DNA of 64,000 nucleotides from Knoellia subterranea KCTC 19937 (GTDB lineage Bacteria; Actinomycetota; Actinomycetes; Actinomycetales; Dermatophilaceae): positions 310,001 through 374,000 of the forward strand of contig NZ_AVPK01000001.1 of the NCBI RefSeq assembly GCF_000768685.1. The letters are read 5' to 3'. Made by a program: the position numbers and the translations under genes. Below are positions 1 through 9,048 of the stretch, piece by piece; the stretch's first letter is position 1, and each line of letters starts with the position of its first letter. A model generated the notes under the pieces. That model worked only from the letters and a program-made list of their open reading frames with translations, was not told the DNA's origin and did no database searches.

Positions 1-111
1 CGCGTGGGTCAGCCCGACGACATCGCGGCGACGATCTCCTTCCTCTGTTCCGAGGAGGCCGGGTTCGTCTCGGGCCAGGTCATCTACGTGGCGGGCGGTC
101 CGCTCGACTGA
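1..111 (+). CDS. SDR family oxidoreductase, C-terminal fragment
   Basis: The window opens inside a gene; the last 36 codons are visible, ending in TGA at 109-111. The residues (QPDDIAATISFLCSEEAGFVSGQ, shown here only in part as IAATISFLCSEEAGFVSGQ, then VIYVAGGPLD) are the typical end of classical short-chain dehydrogenases of the FabG type: the helix after the substrate loop, then the conserved final strand with a GG turn. The Rossmann motif and active site lie outside the window, so substrate and cofactor cannot be judged. Confidence 0.8.
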   Translation, partial: RVGQPDDIAATISFLCSEEAGFVSGQVIYVAGGPLD

Positions 112-148
112 CCAGCCTGGCTGGGCTGACTCCACCGCCAGCAAACTC

Positions 149-181
149 TTGACTGATTGGTTAATTAACTACTACGTTAAT
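149..181 (+). promoter_or_regulatory. Promoter and likely ArsR operator
   Basis: A perfect -35 hexamer TTGACT at 149-154 is followed by an AT-rich stretch unlike its G+C-rich surroundings. A perfect dyad ATTAAC-N6-GTTAAT occupies 164-181 and overlaps where the -10 box would lie. The downstream ATG is at 185, so the message is probably leaderless or nearly so. A dyad over the -10 fits autorepression by the ArsR-type protein encoded next; the binding is inferred. Confidence 0.6.
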
Positions 182-184
182 CAC

Positions 185-553
185 ATGCCCGATCAGCTCA
201 GCACCACGTTCGCCGCCCTGGCCGACCCCACGAGGCGCGCCATTCTGGCCCGCCTGTCCACCGGGGACGCCACGGTCGGCGAACTTGCCGAGCCGTTCGA
301 CATGTCGCTGCCGGCGATCTCGAAGCACCTCACGGTCCTCGAGAAGGCCGGCCTCGTCACCAAGAGCCGGGATGGGCAGCGGCGCCACTGCCGCATCTCG
401 GTCGCACCCCTCAAGGACGCGACGTCGTGGCTCGAGCTCTACCGCCAGCACTGGGAGCAGCAGTTCGACAACCTCGGCGACTACCTCGCGACCATCCACG
501 AGCCCCCGGCCGACAACGGCACGGGAGCCCACACCCCCCAGGAGTCATCATGA
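185..553 (+). CDS. ArsR-family transcriptional regulator
   Basis: A 122-residue winged-helix repressor. The sequence runs FAALADPTRRAILARL, then a recognition-helix region MSLPAISKHLTVLEKAGLV and a wing (KSRDGQRRHCRI), the standard ArsR/SmtB layout. No cysteine pair is present at the metal-sensing helix, so it is probably not a metal sensor. It resembles the ArsR proteins that pair with SRPBCC/AHSA1 proteins. The open frame could begin at 149, but the ATG at 185 is preferred because the promoter dyad occupies 149-181. The stop overlaps the next start (ATGA), so the two genes are translationally coupled. Confidence 0.88.
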   Translation: MPDQLSTTFAALADPTRRAILARLSTGDATVGELAEPFDMSLPAISKHLTVLEKAGLVTKSRDGQRRHCRISVAPLKDATSWLELYRQHWEQQFDNLGDYLATIHEPPADNGTGAHTPQESS

Positions 554-1053
554 CCAGCAGCACCGCCGCCACGGGCGCCCACGAGCGCGCCACCATCACC
601 ACCTCCGGCTCGGAGATGGTCATCACCCGCACCTTCCCCGGCACCGCCGACCTCGTCTTCGAGGCCATGACCAACCCCGAGCACATCCGCAAGTGGTGGG
701 GCGCCGGGCACGGCGAGATGACCGTGTGCGACGTCGACCTCCGCGAGGGCGGCGCCTGGCACTTCGCCCAGGTCGCCGGGTCCACGGGCGAGGAGGTCTC
801 GTTCTCCGGTCACTACAAGACGATCGAGCGCCCGGGACGCCTCGTCCACACCGAGAAGTTCGACAACATCGACAGCCCCTATTCCGTCATCGACACGACC
901 TATGTCGAGGAGGACGGCCGCACGACGCTCACCGCGACGATCACGTACGACTCCCCCGAGACCGTCCAGGCCGTCATCGACTCGGGCATGGAGCACGGAC
1001 TGCAGAGCAGCTACGACGCCATCGACGACGTCCTCGCGGAGCTCGCCGCCTGA
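550..1053 (+). CDS. SRPBCC (AHSA1/ActC-like) domain protein
   Basis: A 167-residue protein of the START/SRPBCC fold in the AHSA1 group. The signature is ITRTFPGTADLVFEAMTNPE followed by IRKWWGAGHGEMTVCDVDLREGG, then the C-terminal helix SGMEHGLQSSYDAIDDVLAEL. These proteins bind small hydrophobic ligands in a deep cavity; the physiological ligand is rarely known. The gene overlaps the upstream ArsR gene by ATGA, a very common pairing in Actinobacteria, so the repressor probably controls this protein. A hairpin repeat follows eight bases after the stop and may end the transcript. Confidence 0.85.
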   Translation: MTSSTAATGAHERATITTSGSEMVITRTFPGTADLVFEAMTNPEHIRKWWGAGHGEMTVCDVDLREGGAWHFAQVAGSTGEEVSFSGHYKTIERPGRLVHTEKFDNIDSPYSVIDTTYVEEDGRTTLTATITYDSPETVQAVIDSGMEHGLQSSYDAIDDVLAELAA

Positions 1054-1060
1054 TCCAGCA

Positions 1061-1122
1061 GTCGAGAGGAGAGAACACGCCGCCAGCCCACCGGCATACG
1101 CGGCGTGTTCTCTCCTCTCGAC
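1061..1122. repeat. Hairpin repeat, copy 1 (22-bp perfect arms)
   Basis: Inverted repeat with perfect arms at 1061-1082 and 1101-1122, beginning GTCGAGAGGAGAGAA. The 18-base loop contains GGCATAC. It lies just after the SRPBCC stop and before the frameshifted DUF559 gene. Two more copies occur at 2177-2237 and 14380-14441, each at a gene end. There is no U-run, so it may be a terminator-like or mobile palindromic repeat rather than a simple intrinsic terminator. Confidence 0.85.
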
Positions 1123-1133
1123 CGGGCCTGTGG

Positions 1134-2149
1134 ATGACGCCGCGGCGAGATCGCGGAAATTCGGCATGCTCACGGGGTGCACCGAGCCCTCTGCCCGAGT
1201 CGCTCGCTGCCGGACCGTTCAGCACGGACCAGGCCCGCGAGCAGGGTCTGCCTGTCTCCCGACTGCGACGTGGGGACCTGACCCATCCCACTCGCGGCGC
1301 CCACGTTCTCGAGGTGCCGACGACGCTCGCCTCGCGCGCTCTCGCCTTCGGCGTCGGTATGCCGTCCGCGCGCGCATACTCGCATCTCACCTCCGCGAGG
1401 TTGCAGCGTTTCCCCCTCCCCTCCGCCCTCGAGGAGGAGGCCGACTCAGGCCCGCTGCACGTGATGGCTGAGACTTCCGATGGTCGGGTGATGCGAGCGG
1501 GGTGCGTGGGGCACCGCGGACTCGAGATTCGTGAGGTGGTCGATGTCGACGGGCTGCGACTGGTGGGCCCGGCCGATACCTGGGTGGACCTCGGCGAACT
1601 GCGCCGCGGCCGCCTCACCGTGGACGATCTCGTGGTCGTCGCCGACGCGATCACTGCTGAGCTGGATGCCTCCGCGTCAGCCGCCGTCACGAGTGGCGCA
1701 CGAACTTCTCCCGGCGTGAGGGCCCTGCACAAAGCTCTTCATCAACGGATTCGTCCCCGCGGCAAGGTGGCGCTTGCGCGGGCCCTCGATCTCACCCGCC
1801 CCGGGTCGGGTCACCCATGGAGACACGGGCCCGGCTCATGTTCGTCCGAGCCGGCTTCCCCGAACCGGAAGTGTGCGGCGTCATCACCGACGAGGCAGGC
1901 GAATTCCTGGCGCAGGGCGACCTCGTGTGGCGGCGCGAGAGGGTTGTCGCGGAGTACCAAGGAGCGCCCCACGCCGACATCGGCCGCCGGAGCGCCGACA
2001 CCCAACGCCGCCACCTTCTCGAAGGGCACGGATGGCAGGTGCGCGAGGTCTTCGCCCAGGACGTCTACGTGCGACCACGCCGCATGGCCACAGTCGAGGC
2101 CGTCGCACGGATGCTCGACCTCGATCCGGCCACGCTCAGGATCACGTGA
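1134..2149 (+). pseudogene. DUF559 / AbiEi-antitoxin-like protein, frameshifted
   Basis: The coding signal changes frame near 1811. The first part (from about 1134) reads PFSTDQAREQGLPVSRLRRG, THPTRGAHV, AYSHLTSARL and GLRLVGPADTWVDLGEL, matching the N-terminal wing-helix and middle region of the large actinobacterial AbiEi-like/DUF559 family. The second part, in the next frame, reads METRARLMFVRAGFPEPEV, GDLVWRRERVVAEYQGAPH and RRHLLEGHGWQVREV, the DUF559 domain with a PD-(D/E)XK-like fold. Adding one T before 1812 restores the family consensus S-P-M-E-T, so this is a one-base deletion or a sequencing error. No in-frame ATG/GTG closer than 1134 was found, so the start is uncertain. No AbiEii toxin gene is adjacent. 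Confidence 0.75.
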
Positions 2150-2176
2150 GCCCACCCCCTCCGGCGACCCACAGCA

Positions 2177-2237
2177 GTCGAGAGGAGAGAACACGCCGTC
2201 TGCCCCCGGCATACGCGGCGAGTTCTCTCCTCTCGAC
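2177..2237. repeat. Hairpin repeat, copy 2
   Basis: Same element as at 1061-1122. Arms lie at 2177-2198 and 2216-2237 with one mismatch; the loop again contains GGCATAC (2208-2214). It starts 27 bases after the DUF559 stop codon. The two copies bracket the DUF559 gene. Confidence 0.85.
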
Positions 2238-2252
2238 TAGTTCTGCGCTTCG

Positions 2253-2436
2253 CTCAGAGGCCCACCTTCTGGGGCCCCCTCGTCACCTCCGCTACGGCCG
2301 AGGGCTCCTTCGTCGCCCTCAACCTCCGCTGCGCTTTCCTCAGAGGCCCACCTTCTGGGGCCCCCTCGTCACCTCCGCTACTGCCGAGGGCTCCTTCGTC
2401 GCCCTCAACCTCCGCTGCGCTTTCCTCAGAGGCCCA
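2253..2436. repeat. Tandem direct repeat, 86-bp unit, two copies plus a stub
   Basis: Two nearly identical 86-base units start at 2253 and 2339 (both begin CTCAGAGGCCCACCTTCTGG), with one visible G/T difference. A third partial unit (CTCAGAGGCCCA) starts at 2425 and runs into the last codons of the acyl-CoA dehydrogenase gene on the minus strand. The repeat therefore seems to have grown outward from the 3' end of that gene. Each unit holds a short G/C palindrome (GGGGCCCC). Confidence 0.9.
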
Positions 2437-3580
2437 GGTCCCGGCCGATGAGTTCCTTCATGATCTCGTTCGTGCCGGCCCAGATCTTGTTGATGCGGGC
2501 GTCACGCCAGGCGCGGGCGACGCGGTACTCGTTCATGTAGCCATAACCACCGTGCAGCTGGACGCACTCGTCGAGGACCTTGCTCTGGATCTCGGCGGCC
2601 CACCACTTCGCCTTGGCGGCGTCGACGGCGGTGAGCTTGCCCTCGGCGTGCGCCGCAACGCAGTCGTCGACATAGGCGTGGGTGACCTCGACCATCGTGA
2701 CGAGCTCGGCGATCTTGAACTTGTTGTGCTGGAACGAACCGATCGGCTGACCGAAGGCCTTGCGCTCCTTGGTGTACTCGATCGTCTCCTCGAGGATCTG
2801 ACCCGCGTGCGCGACACAGCCGACGGCGTTGCCGAGGCGCTCCTGCGGGAGCTTCTGCATCATCGTGATGAAGCCCATCCCCTCAGGGCCGAGGAGACGG
2901 TCTGCGGGGAGGCGGACGTTGTCGAAGAACAGCTCGGACGTGTCGGACTCGGGCTGGCCGACCTTGTCGAGCGGCTGGCCCTTGGTGAAGCCCTCGTCGC
3001 CGGCCTCGAGCACGAAGAGCGAGATGCCCTTGGCGCCCTTGGTCGGGTCGGTGCGGGCCGCGACGACGGCGAGGTCGCACTGGTGGCCGTTGGTGATGAA
3101 CGTCTTGGAGCCGTTGAGGATCCAATCGCCGCTGCCGTCGTCGGCCTTGACCGCCGTCGACTTGAGCGATGCGAGGTCGGAGCCACCGGACGGCTCGGTC
3201 ATGCCGATCGACATGATCGTCTCGCCCGTGGCAACGCGCGGGAGCCAGCGCGCCTTCTGCTCCTCGGTGCCCATGGCGACCAGGTAGGGGGCCGTGATGT
3301 CGGCGTGGATGCCGAAGCACGAGGAGACGGCAACGTTGAACTTCGCGAGCTCCTCGGCGAGGACCGCGTTGAAGCGGTAGTCGTCGATACCGGCGCCGCC
3401 GAACTCCTCGGGGATGGTCAGGCCGAAGAAGCCCTGCTTGCCGGCCTCGATCCAGATGTCGCGCGGGATCGTGTGCTCACGGATCATCTCCTCGGCGCGC
3501 GGCTTGAGGTGGCGCTCGACGAACTCGCGCACGGAGCTGCGGAAGGCCTCGTGGTCGGCGTCGTAGATGTTGCGGGGCAT
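2426..3580 (-). CDS. Acyl-CoA dehydrogenase
   Basis: A 384-residue FAD-dependent acyl-CoA dehydrogenase of beta-oxidation or branched-chain catabolism. The N-terminal helical domain (EFVERHLKPRAEEMIREH), the middle strand domain (MTEPSGGSDLASLKS, KTFITNG) and the C-terminal domain are all full length. The usual YEGT catalytic Glu near the C-terminus is replaced by WAGTNEIMKELI, as in long-chain and isovaleryl types. In those, the base sits in the LPQERL segment, which is present here. ATG at 3580 is chosen because a good AGGAGA ribosome site precedes it; the frame is open further upstream. It is divergent from a TetR gene with a shared operator, so that protein probably represses it. Confidence 0.93.
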   Translation of the reverse strand: MPRNIYDADHEAFRSSVREFVERHLKPRAEEMIREHTIPRDIWIEAGKQGFFGLTIPEEFGGAGIDDYRFNAVLAEELAKFNVAVSSCFGIHADITAPYLVAMGTEEQKARWLPRVATGETIMSIGMTEPSGGSDLASLKSTAVKADDGSGDWILNGSKTFITNGHQCDLAVVAARTDPTKGAKGISLFVLEAGDEGFTKGQPLDKVGQPESDTSELFFDNVRLPADRLLGPEGMGFITMMQKLPQERLGNAVGCVAHAGQILEETIEYTKERKAFGQPIGSFQHNKFKIAELVTMVEVTHAYVDDCVAAHAEGKLTAVDAAKAKWWAAEIQSKVLDECVQLHGGYGYMNEYRVARAWRDARINKIWAGTNEIMKELIGRDLGL

Positions 3581-3616
3581 GGGTTCTCCTCGGCAGAACA
3601 GGTCAGAAACACATTC

Positions 3617-3636
3617 GACTAAGCGCTTGCTTAGTC
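3617..3636. promoter_or_regulatory. Palindromic TetR-type operator
   Basis: Perfect inverted repeat GACTAAGC and GCTTAGTC separated by GCTT, centred between the divergent acyl-CoA dehydrogenase and TetR start codons (83-base gap). An 8-bp arm dyad of this form is typical of TetR-family fatty-acid repressors. Control of both genes is inferred. Confidence 0.8.
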
Positions 3637-3662
3637 TCACGGGCCTCAGGCATGCTGTCAAC

Positions 3663-4304
3663 ATGTCGGCCACCACAGGGACACCGCTGTCCGAGCAGAG
3701 CATCCTCGCGACGCTCGAGGACTCCGGGGACACCGCGGGAGCCACCGCCGTCCGGCTCATGATCGCCGCCGCCGACGCGTTCTCCCAGAAGGGCTTCCAC
3801 GCCACGACGACGCGCGACATCGCGTCGCGCGCCGGCCTCTCCCCCGCCGGCGTCTACGTCCACTTCTCCTCCAAGGAGGACCTGCTCTTCCAACTGAGCC
3901 GTCGCGGACACCAGACCGCGCGCGACCAGCTCGTCGCCGCCGCCGCCCGCGCCGACTCCCCCACGGAGGCCCTCCGCCGGATCATCAGCGGCTTCTCCAC
4001 CTGGCATGCCGAGCACCACCAGCTGGGCCGGATCGTCCAGTACGAATTCCGCCACCTCACGCCCGAGCACCGCGACACCGTCCTCGCCCTCCGACGTGAG
4101 ATCGACAAGGTGGTCCGCGACGTCCTCGCCGATGGCGTCGAGTCCGGCGAGTTCGACGTCGAGGACATCTCGGCCACGGCGCTCGCCCTTCTGTCCATGG
4201 CGGTCGACGTCGCCCGGTGGTACTCCCCCCAAATCCGGCGCACGCCCGAGGAAATCGGCGAAACCAACGGAGACCTCGCCGTCCGGCTCGTGACCCGAGG
4301 CTAG
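3663..4304 (+). CDS. TetR-family transcriptional regulator
   Basis: A 213-residue repressor. The N-terminal DNA-binding domain follows a 35-residue extension: AADAFSQKGFHATTTRDIAS, then the helix-turn-helix RAGLSPAGVYVHFSSKEDLL. The C-terminal region (WHAEHHQLGRIVQYEFRHLT) resembles the KstR2-like ligand domain that binds acyl-CoA esters. It is divergent from the acyl-CoA dehydrogenase gene with a palindromic operator between them, so it likely controls that gene in response to an acyl-CoA. The ATG at 3663 lies just past the operator; an upstream in-frame start at 3567 would overlap the dehydrogenase and is unlikely. Confidence 0.9.
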   Translation: MSATTGTPLSEQSILATLEDSGDTAGATAVRLMIAAADAFSQKGFHATTTRDIASRAGLSPAGVYVHFSSKEDLLFQLSRRGHQTARDQLVAAAARADSPTEALRRIISGFSTWHAEHHQLGRIVQYEFRHLTPEHRDTVLALRREIDKVVRDVLADGVESGEFDVEDISATALALLSMAVDVARWYSPQIRRTPEEIGETNGDLAVRLVTRG

Positions 4305-4315
4305 GCTCGGGCACC

Positions 4316-5047
4316 ATGACCGACGCCGAAGGCCATGGTGGCTCGCCCTCGATCGAGCAGCCCGACTACTGGTGGTACCTCGCGCGCACCGACCTGCTCC
4401 ACGCCGCGCTGAGTGAGTACGCCCAGGGCCGCACGACCGTCCTCGACATCGGCTCGGCGGACGGCCCGAGCGCCGGCTGGCTCCACGACGGCACGCGGCA
4501 CCTGGCCTCGCTCGACATCGACCCTCGAGGTCTGGGCGCAAACGGTGTCTGCGGTTCGGCCCTGTCGCTCCCCTTCGCGGACGCGAGTTTCGACATGGTG
4601 TCCGCCTTCGACGTCATCGAGCACTGCGACCCGGAGGCCGACGCGCTCGACGAGGTGGCCCGCGTCCTCCAGCCAGGCGGAGCGTTCCTCATGGCGGTGC
4701 CGGCCTACCAGTGGGCATGGACCGACTTCGACGTCGCCAACGGCCATTTCCGCCGCTACACCAAGCGTCGGGCCGTCGCTGCGGTCGAGCGCGCGGGGTT
4801 CCGGGTCGACCGAGCGACCTACGCGTTCACGTCGGTCTTCCCCGGTTTCGTCGTCGAGCGCGCAGCGCGGCGGCTCAAGGAGCGCAAGCACACGACCGCC
4901 GTCGACGTCGTCGAGGTCCCCCAGGTCTCGGCCCCCCTCCACCACGCACTGCTCGGCGCCACGAAGGTCGACGAGGCCGTGCTGCGTCGAGGGCTCAACC
5001 TGCCCTTCGGGAGCTCGGTCTTCCTCGCCGCGACGAAGCGCAGCTGA
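4316..5047 (+). CDS. Class I SAM-dependent methyltransferase
   Basis: A 243-residue methyltransferase. Motif I is TTVLDIGSADGPSAGWL, the acidic end of strand 2 is SLDIDPRG, and the post-motif region is FDMVSAFDVIEHCDPEADA followed by EVARVLQPGGAFLMAVPAY, as in the Methyltransf_11 group. The N-terminal WWYLARTDLL and the HFRRYTKRR segment resemble methyltransferases found beside polyprenyl-phosphate glycosyltransferases. It begins 12 bases after the TetR stop, so the two are probably co-transcribed. The substrate is not evident. Confidence 0.85.
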   Translation: MTDAEGHGGSPSIEQPDYWWYLARTDLLHAALSEYAQGRTTVLDIGSADGPSAGWLHDGTRHLASLDIDPRGLGANGVCGSALSLPFADASFDMVSAFDVIEHCDPEADALDEVARVLQPGGAFLMAVPAYQWAWTDFDVANGHFRRYTKRRAVAAVERAGFRVDRATYAFTSVFPGFVVERAARRLKERKHTTAVDVVEVPQVSAPLHHALLGATKVDEAVLRRGLNLPFGSSVFLAATKRS

Positions 5048-5062
5048 ACGACGGGTCGCCGG

Positions 5063-5974
5063 TCACCACTCGCCTGCCGCCACCGGCTCCAGCTGGCGGA
5101 CGATGTCGGCCACGACCTCGTATGCCGTGTGGTCCGAGACGTCGGGGAGCGTCCAGATGACGTGGTCGAGACCGACTTCCGCGAGCCGCCCGTAATGGTC
5201 TATGGCTTCGTCGACCGTCCAGATCCGGTTGCCCCGCGGTGACGTGCCGCCCGTGCGCGACACGAGGAGCCGGGACAGGGCGGTCACCTCGATGTCGCGG
5301 GGGTCGCGGCCGAGGTCATCGCAGTGGCCACGCAGGATCGCCAACCGAGCCGCCATGGCGTCAGGGCCAGCATCGAAGAGGCTGCACGCATCCGCGTACT
5401 TCGCGAAAAGTCGAAGGGTTTTCTTCGGCCCACTCCCCCCGATGAGGATCGGTGTGCGCCGCAAAGGTGCGGGCACGTTGAGGGGACGCTCAAGCGTGAA
5501 ATGCGTTCCGGCATAACGGGATTCGTCACCATCGAACATCTGGCGACAGATGTGCAACGACTCCTCGAGCCGCTCGAAACGCTCCTTGAGCGGCGGGAAG
5601 GGGACGCCCAGGCCGAGGTGCTCCTCCTCGTTCCAGGCGGCGCCGATGCCGAGCCAGGCGCGGCCGCCCGACAGGACATCGAGGGTCGTGACCGTCTTGG
5701 CGAGCAGGCCGGGGTGCCGATAGGTCACGCCGGTGGCGAGGGTCCCGAGTTCGATGCGCTCGGTGGCCGCGGCGGCGAAGGCCAGCGCGGTGTAGCCCTC
5801 GAGCATGTCCATCTCGGGTGGCCCGTGTTGGTGGATCTGGAAGAAGTGATCCATGACCCAGAGCGAGGACAGACCTGCCGCCTCTGCATCCTGTGCCGCT
5901 CTCTTGAAGGTGGGGCCGATCGCGGACGCGCCGCCCGGCCAGGTGAACTTGGATATCTGGAGTCCGCATCGCAC
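5063..5974 (-). CDS. LLM-class F420-dependent oxidoreductase
   Basis: A 303-residue TIM-barrel protein of the bacterial luciferase-like superfamily. Motifs are the N-terminal strand CGLQISKFTWPGG, SLWVMDHFFQI, LGTLATGVTYRHPGLLAK, WLGIGAAWNEEEH and RTPILIGGSGPKKTLRLFAKYAD (split here as RTPILIGGSGPKKTLRLFAK). These are typical of actinobacterial F420-dependent members, although FMN use cannot be excluded. A GTG at 5974 is preferred over the longer frame because it starts right at the first barrel strand and an AGGA lies upstream. It converges on the methyltransferase gene with 15 bases between. Confidence 0.87.
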   Translation of the reverse strand: MRCGLQISKFTWPGGASAIGPTFKRAAQDAEAAGLSSLWVMDHFFQIHQHGPPEMDMLEGYTALAFAAAATERIELGTLATGVTYRHPGLLAKTVTTLDVLSGGRAWLGIGAAWNEEEHLGLGVPFPPLKERFERLEESLHICRQMFDGDESRYAGTHFTLERPLNVPAPLRRTPILIGGSGPKKTLRLFAKYADACSLFDAGPDAMAARLAILRGHCDDLGRDPRDIEVTALSRLLVSRTGGTSPRGNRIWTVDEAIDHYGRLAEVGLDHVIWTLPDVSDHTAYEVVADIVRQLEPVAAGEW

Positions 5975-6023
5975 GTGGTGATCCTGCGCAGGTTTCGCAT
6001 CGGGGAGCAAGCACAATTGCCGG

Positions 6024-6603
6024 GTGCGAGTCTTTGCTGCGATCGTCCCGCCCGACGTTCCCCATGAGCATCTGTCCGACTTCATCGAACCGCGTCTCGA
6101 GGTCGAGTCGAGTCTGCGGTGGACGCCCGCTCACCTGTGGCACATCACGCTCGCGTTCATGGCCGACGTCGCAGAGCACGGCGTCGACGACGTCATCGAT
6201 GCCGTCGCGGGCGTGGCGAACGATCAGGCACCCGTCCCGTTGCGGCTCAGCGGCGCTGGCGTGTTCCCCAACCCGGCGGAAGCGCGGGTCGTGTGGATGG
6301 ACGTGCAGTCGGACGCGCCCGATGGGTTGGAACGGTTGACGGGCCTCGCCCTGCACACACGCACCGCAGTGGGGCGGGTCGGCGCCTCACCGGCGGGCGG
6401 CGAGTACCGCCCGCACCTGACGTTGGCACGGGCGCGGCGCCCCTTCGAGGCGACCGCGTGGCTGCGCGTCATGGACACGTATGCCGGCCCGTCCTGGCTC
6501 GCGGACGAGGTCACCGTCTTCGTCTCGCACCGGGGAGAAGGAAGGGGCAGACCGCACTACGAAGCCGTGGCGGTCTGCCCCTTGGGACCCTCGTTCGAGG
6601 ACG

Positions 6604-6617
<14 letters not shown>
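6024..6617 (+). CDS. thpR: RNA 2',3'-cyclic phosphodiesterase (2'-5' RNA ligase family)
   Basis: A 197-residue 2H-phosphoesterase. The two catalytic H-x-T/S-x motifs are HITL (after TPAHLW) and HLTL (after GEYRP), at roughly residues 40 and 134. The family opens RNA 2',3'-cyclic phosphates and can join tRNA halves in vitro; the cellular role in bacteria is unclear. It starts at GTG 6024 (VRVFAAIVPP). It is divergent from the LLM oxidoreductase, and its last 14 bases overlap the end of ettA on the other strand. Confidence 0.9.
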
Positions 6618-8286
<1,669 letters not shown>

Positions 8287-8333
8287 GGGGCAAAGGCTAT
8301 CGACTGCCCGCCCCATCCCCGAATCCACCACGG

Positions 8334-8867
8334 TCAGGCCGCCGACTCCTCCGCCAGCGGGCCGGTGCTCGACAGGATCTCGCCCGTCTCGGGATCGACG
8401 GTCTCGTAGTCGACGCGCTCCGGGTCCGCGAACGCCTCCGCCTCTGCCTGCATCGTGTCGATGGCGTCATCGACACGATCGCCGTCGCCCCACGAGGGGC
8501 GTGAGACCTTCTCGAAGGCGGCCTGCCCCCAGGATAGGTCGTGGCCCACACCGTTGGCGCTGATGCTGACCGAGTAGCGGTAGGTGCCGTCCTCCTGCTT
8601 GTTCTCCCGGGAGGAGAGCCGGCCGGTCACGACGACGGGCTGCCCCTTTTCGATGGACTTCAGCACGTTGGCCCCGAGGCGGCCCCAGGCATAGACGCTG
8701 AACCACGACGTTTCGCCGTCCTCATAGGTCCCCGGCGCGCCCTGAACCTGGCGACGGGGTGTCGACGCCACTCGGAACGTCGCGAACGGCGTGCCGGCAC
8801 GATTCGACACCTTCATCTCCGGGTCGCTCGCGACCCGGCCCTGCACCGTGATGATGCTTTCCTGCAT
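8334..8867 (-). CDS. ssb: Single-stranded DNA-binding protein (SSB paralogue)
   Basis: A 177-residue OB-fold SSB: ITVQGRVASDPEMKVSNR, FATFRVASTPRR, TSWFSVYAWGRLGANVL and GQPVVVTGRLSSREN are the standard strands. The acidic C-terminus ends PLAEESAA and lacks the D-D-D-I/L-P-F tip that recruits partner proteins in the main SSB. This resembles SsbB-type paralogues, which in Streptomyces act in chromosome segregation during sporulation and in other bacteria in transformation. It is not next to rpsF/rpsR, where the housekeeping ssb usually lies. The upstream 180 bases contain two DnaA-box-like words. Confidence 0.87.
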   Translation of the reverse strand: MQESIITVQGRVASDPEMKVSNRAGTPFATFRVASTPRRQVQGAPGTYEDGETSWFSVYAWGRLGANVLKSIEKGQPVVVTGRLSSRENKQEDGTYRYSVSISANGVGHDLSWGQAAFEKVSRPSWGDGDRVDDAIDTMQAEAEAFADPERVDYETVDPETGEILSSTGPLAEESAA

Positions 8868-9048
8868 GACTGGTCCTTCACTGGTCGGGCTCCGCGAGTG
8901 CGGTGCGTTGCGACCAGCGTCGACAAGCCGCCGACCTGCGACAACGGGTGCGGGCCAATCTGTGGACAAACCCGACCGTCAGCGCGGACTGTGGACGGCC
9001 AGCCGTGCTCACGAGCCGCCCAACCGTCACGCACGGTGCGGGAACGCG

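Noticed and set aside
8961-8998. Possible replication origin from DnaA-like words
   Set aside because: Only two words, no AT-rich unwinding element, and no dnaA/dnaN/gyr genes in the window.
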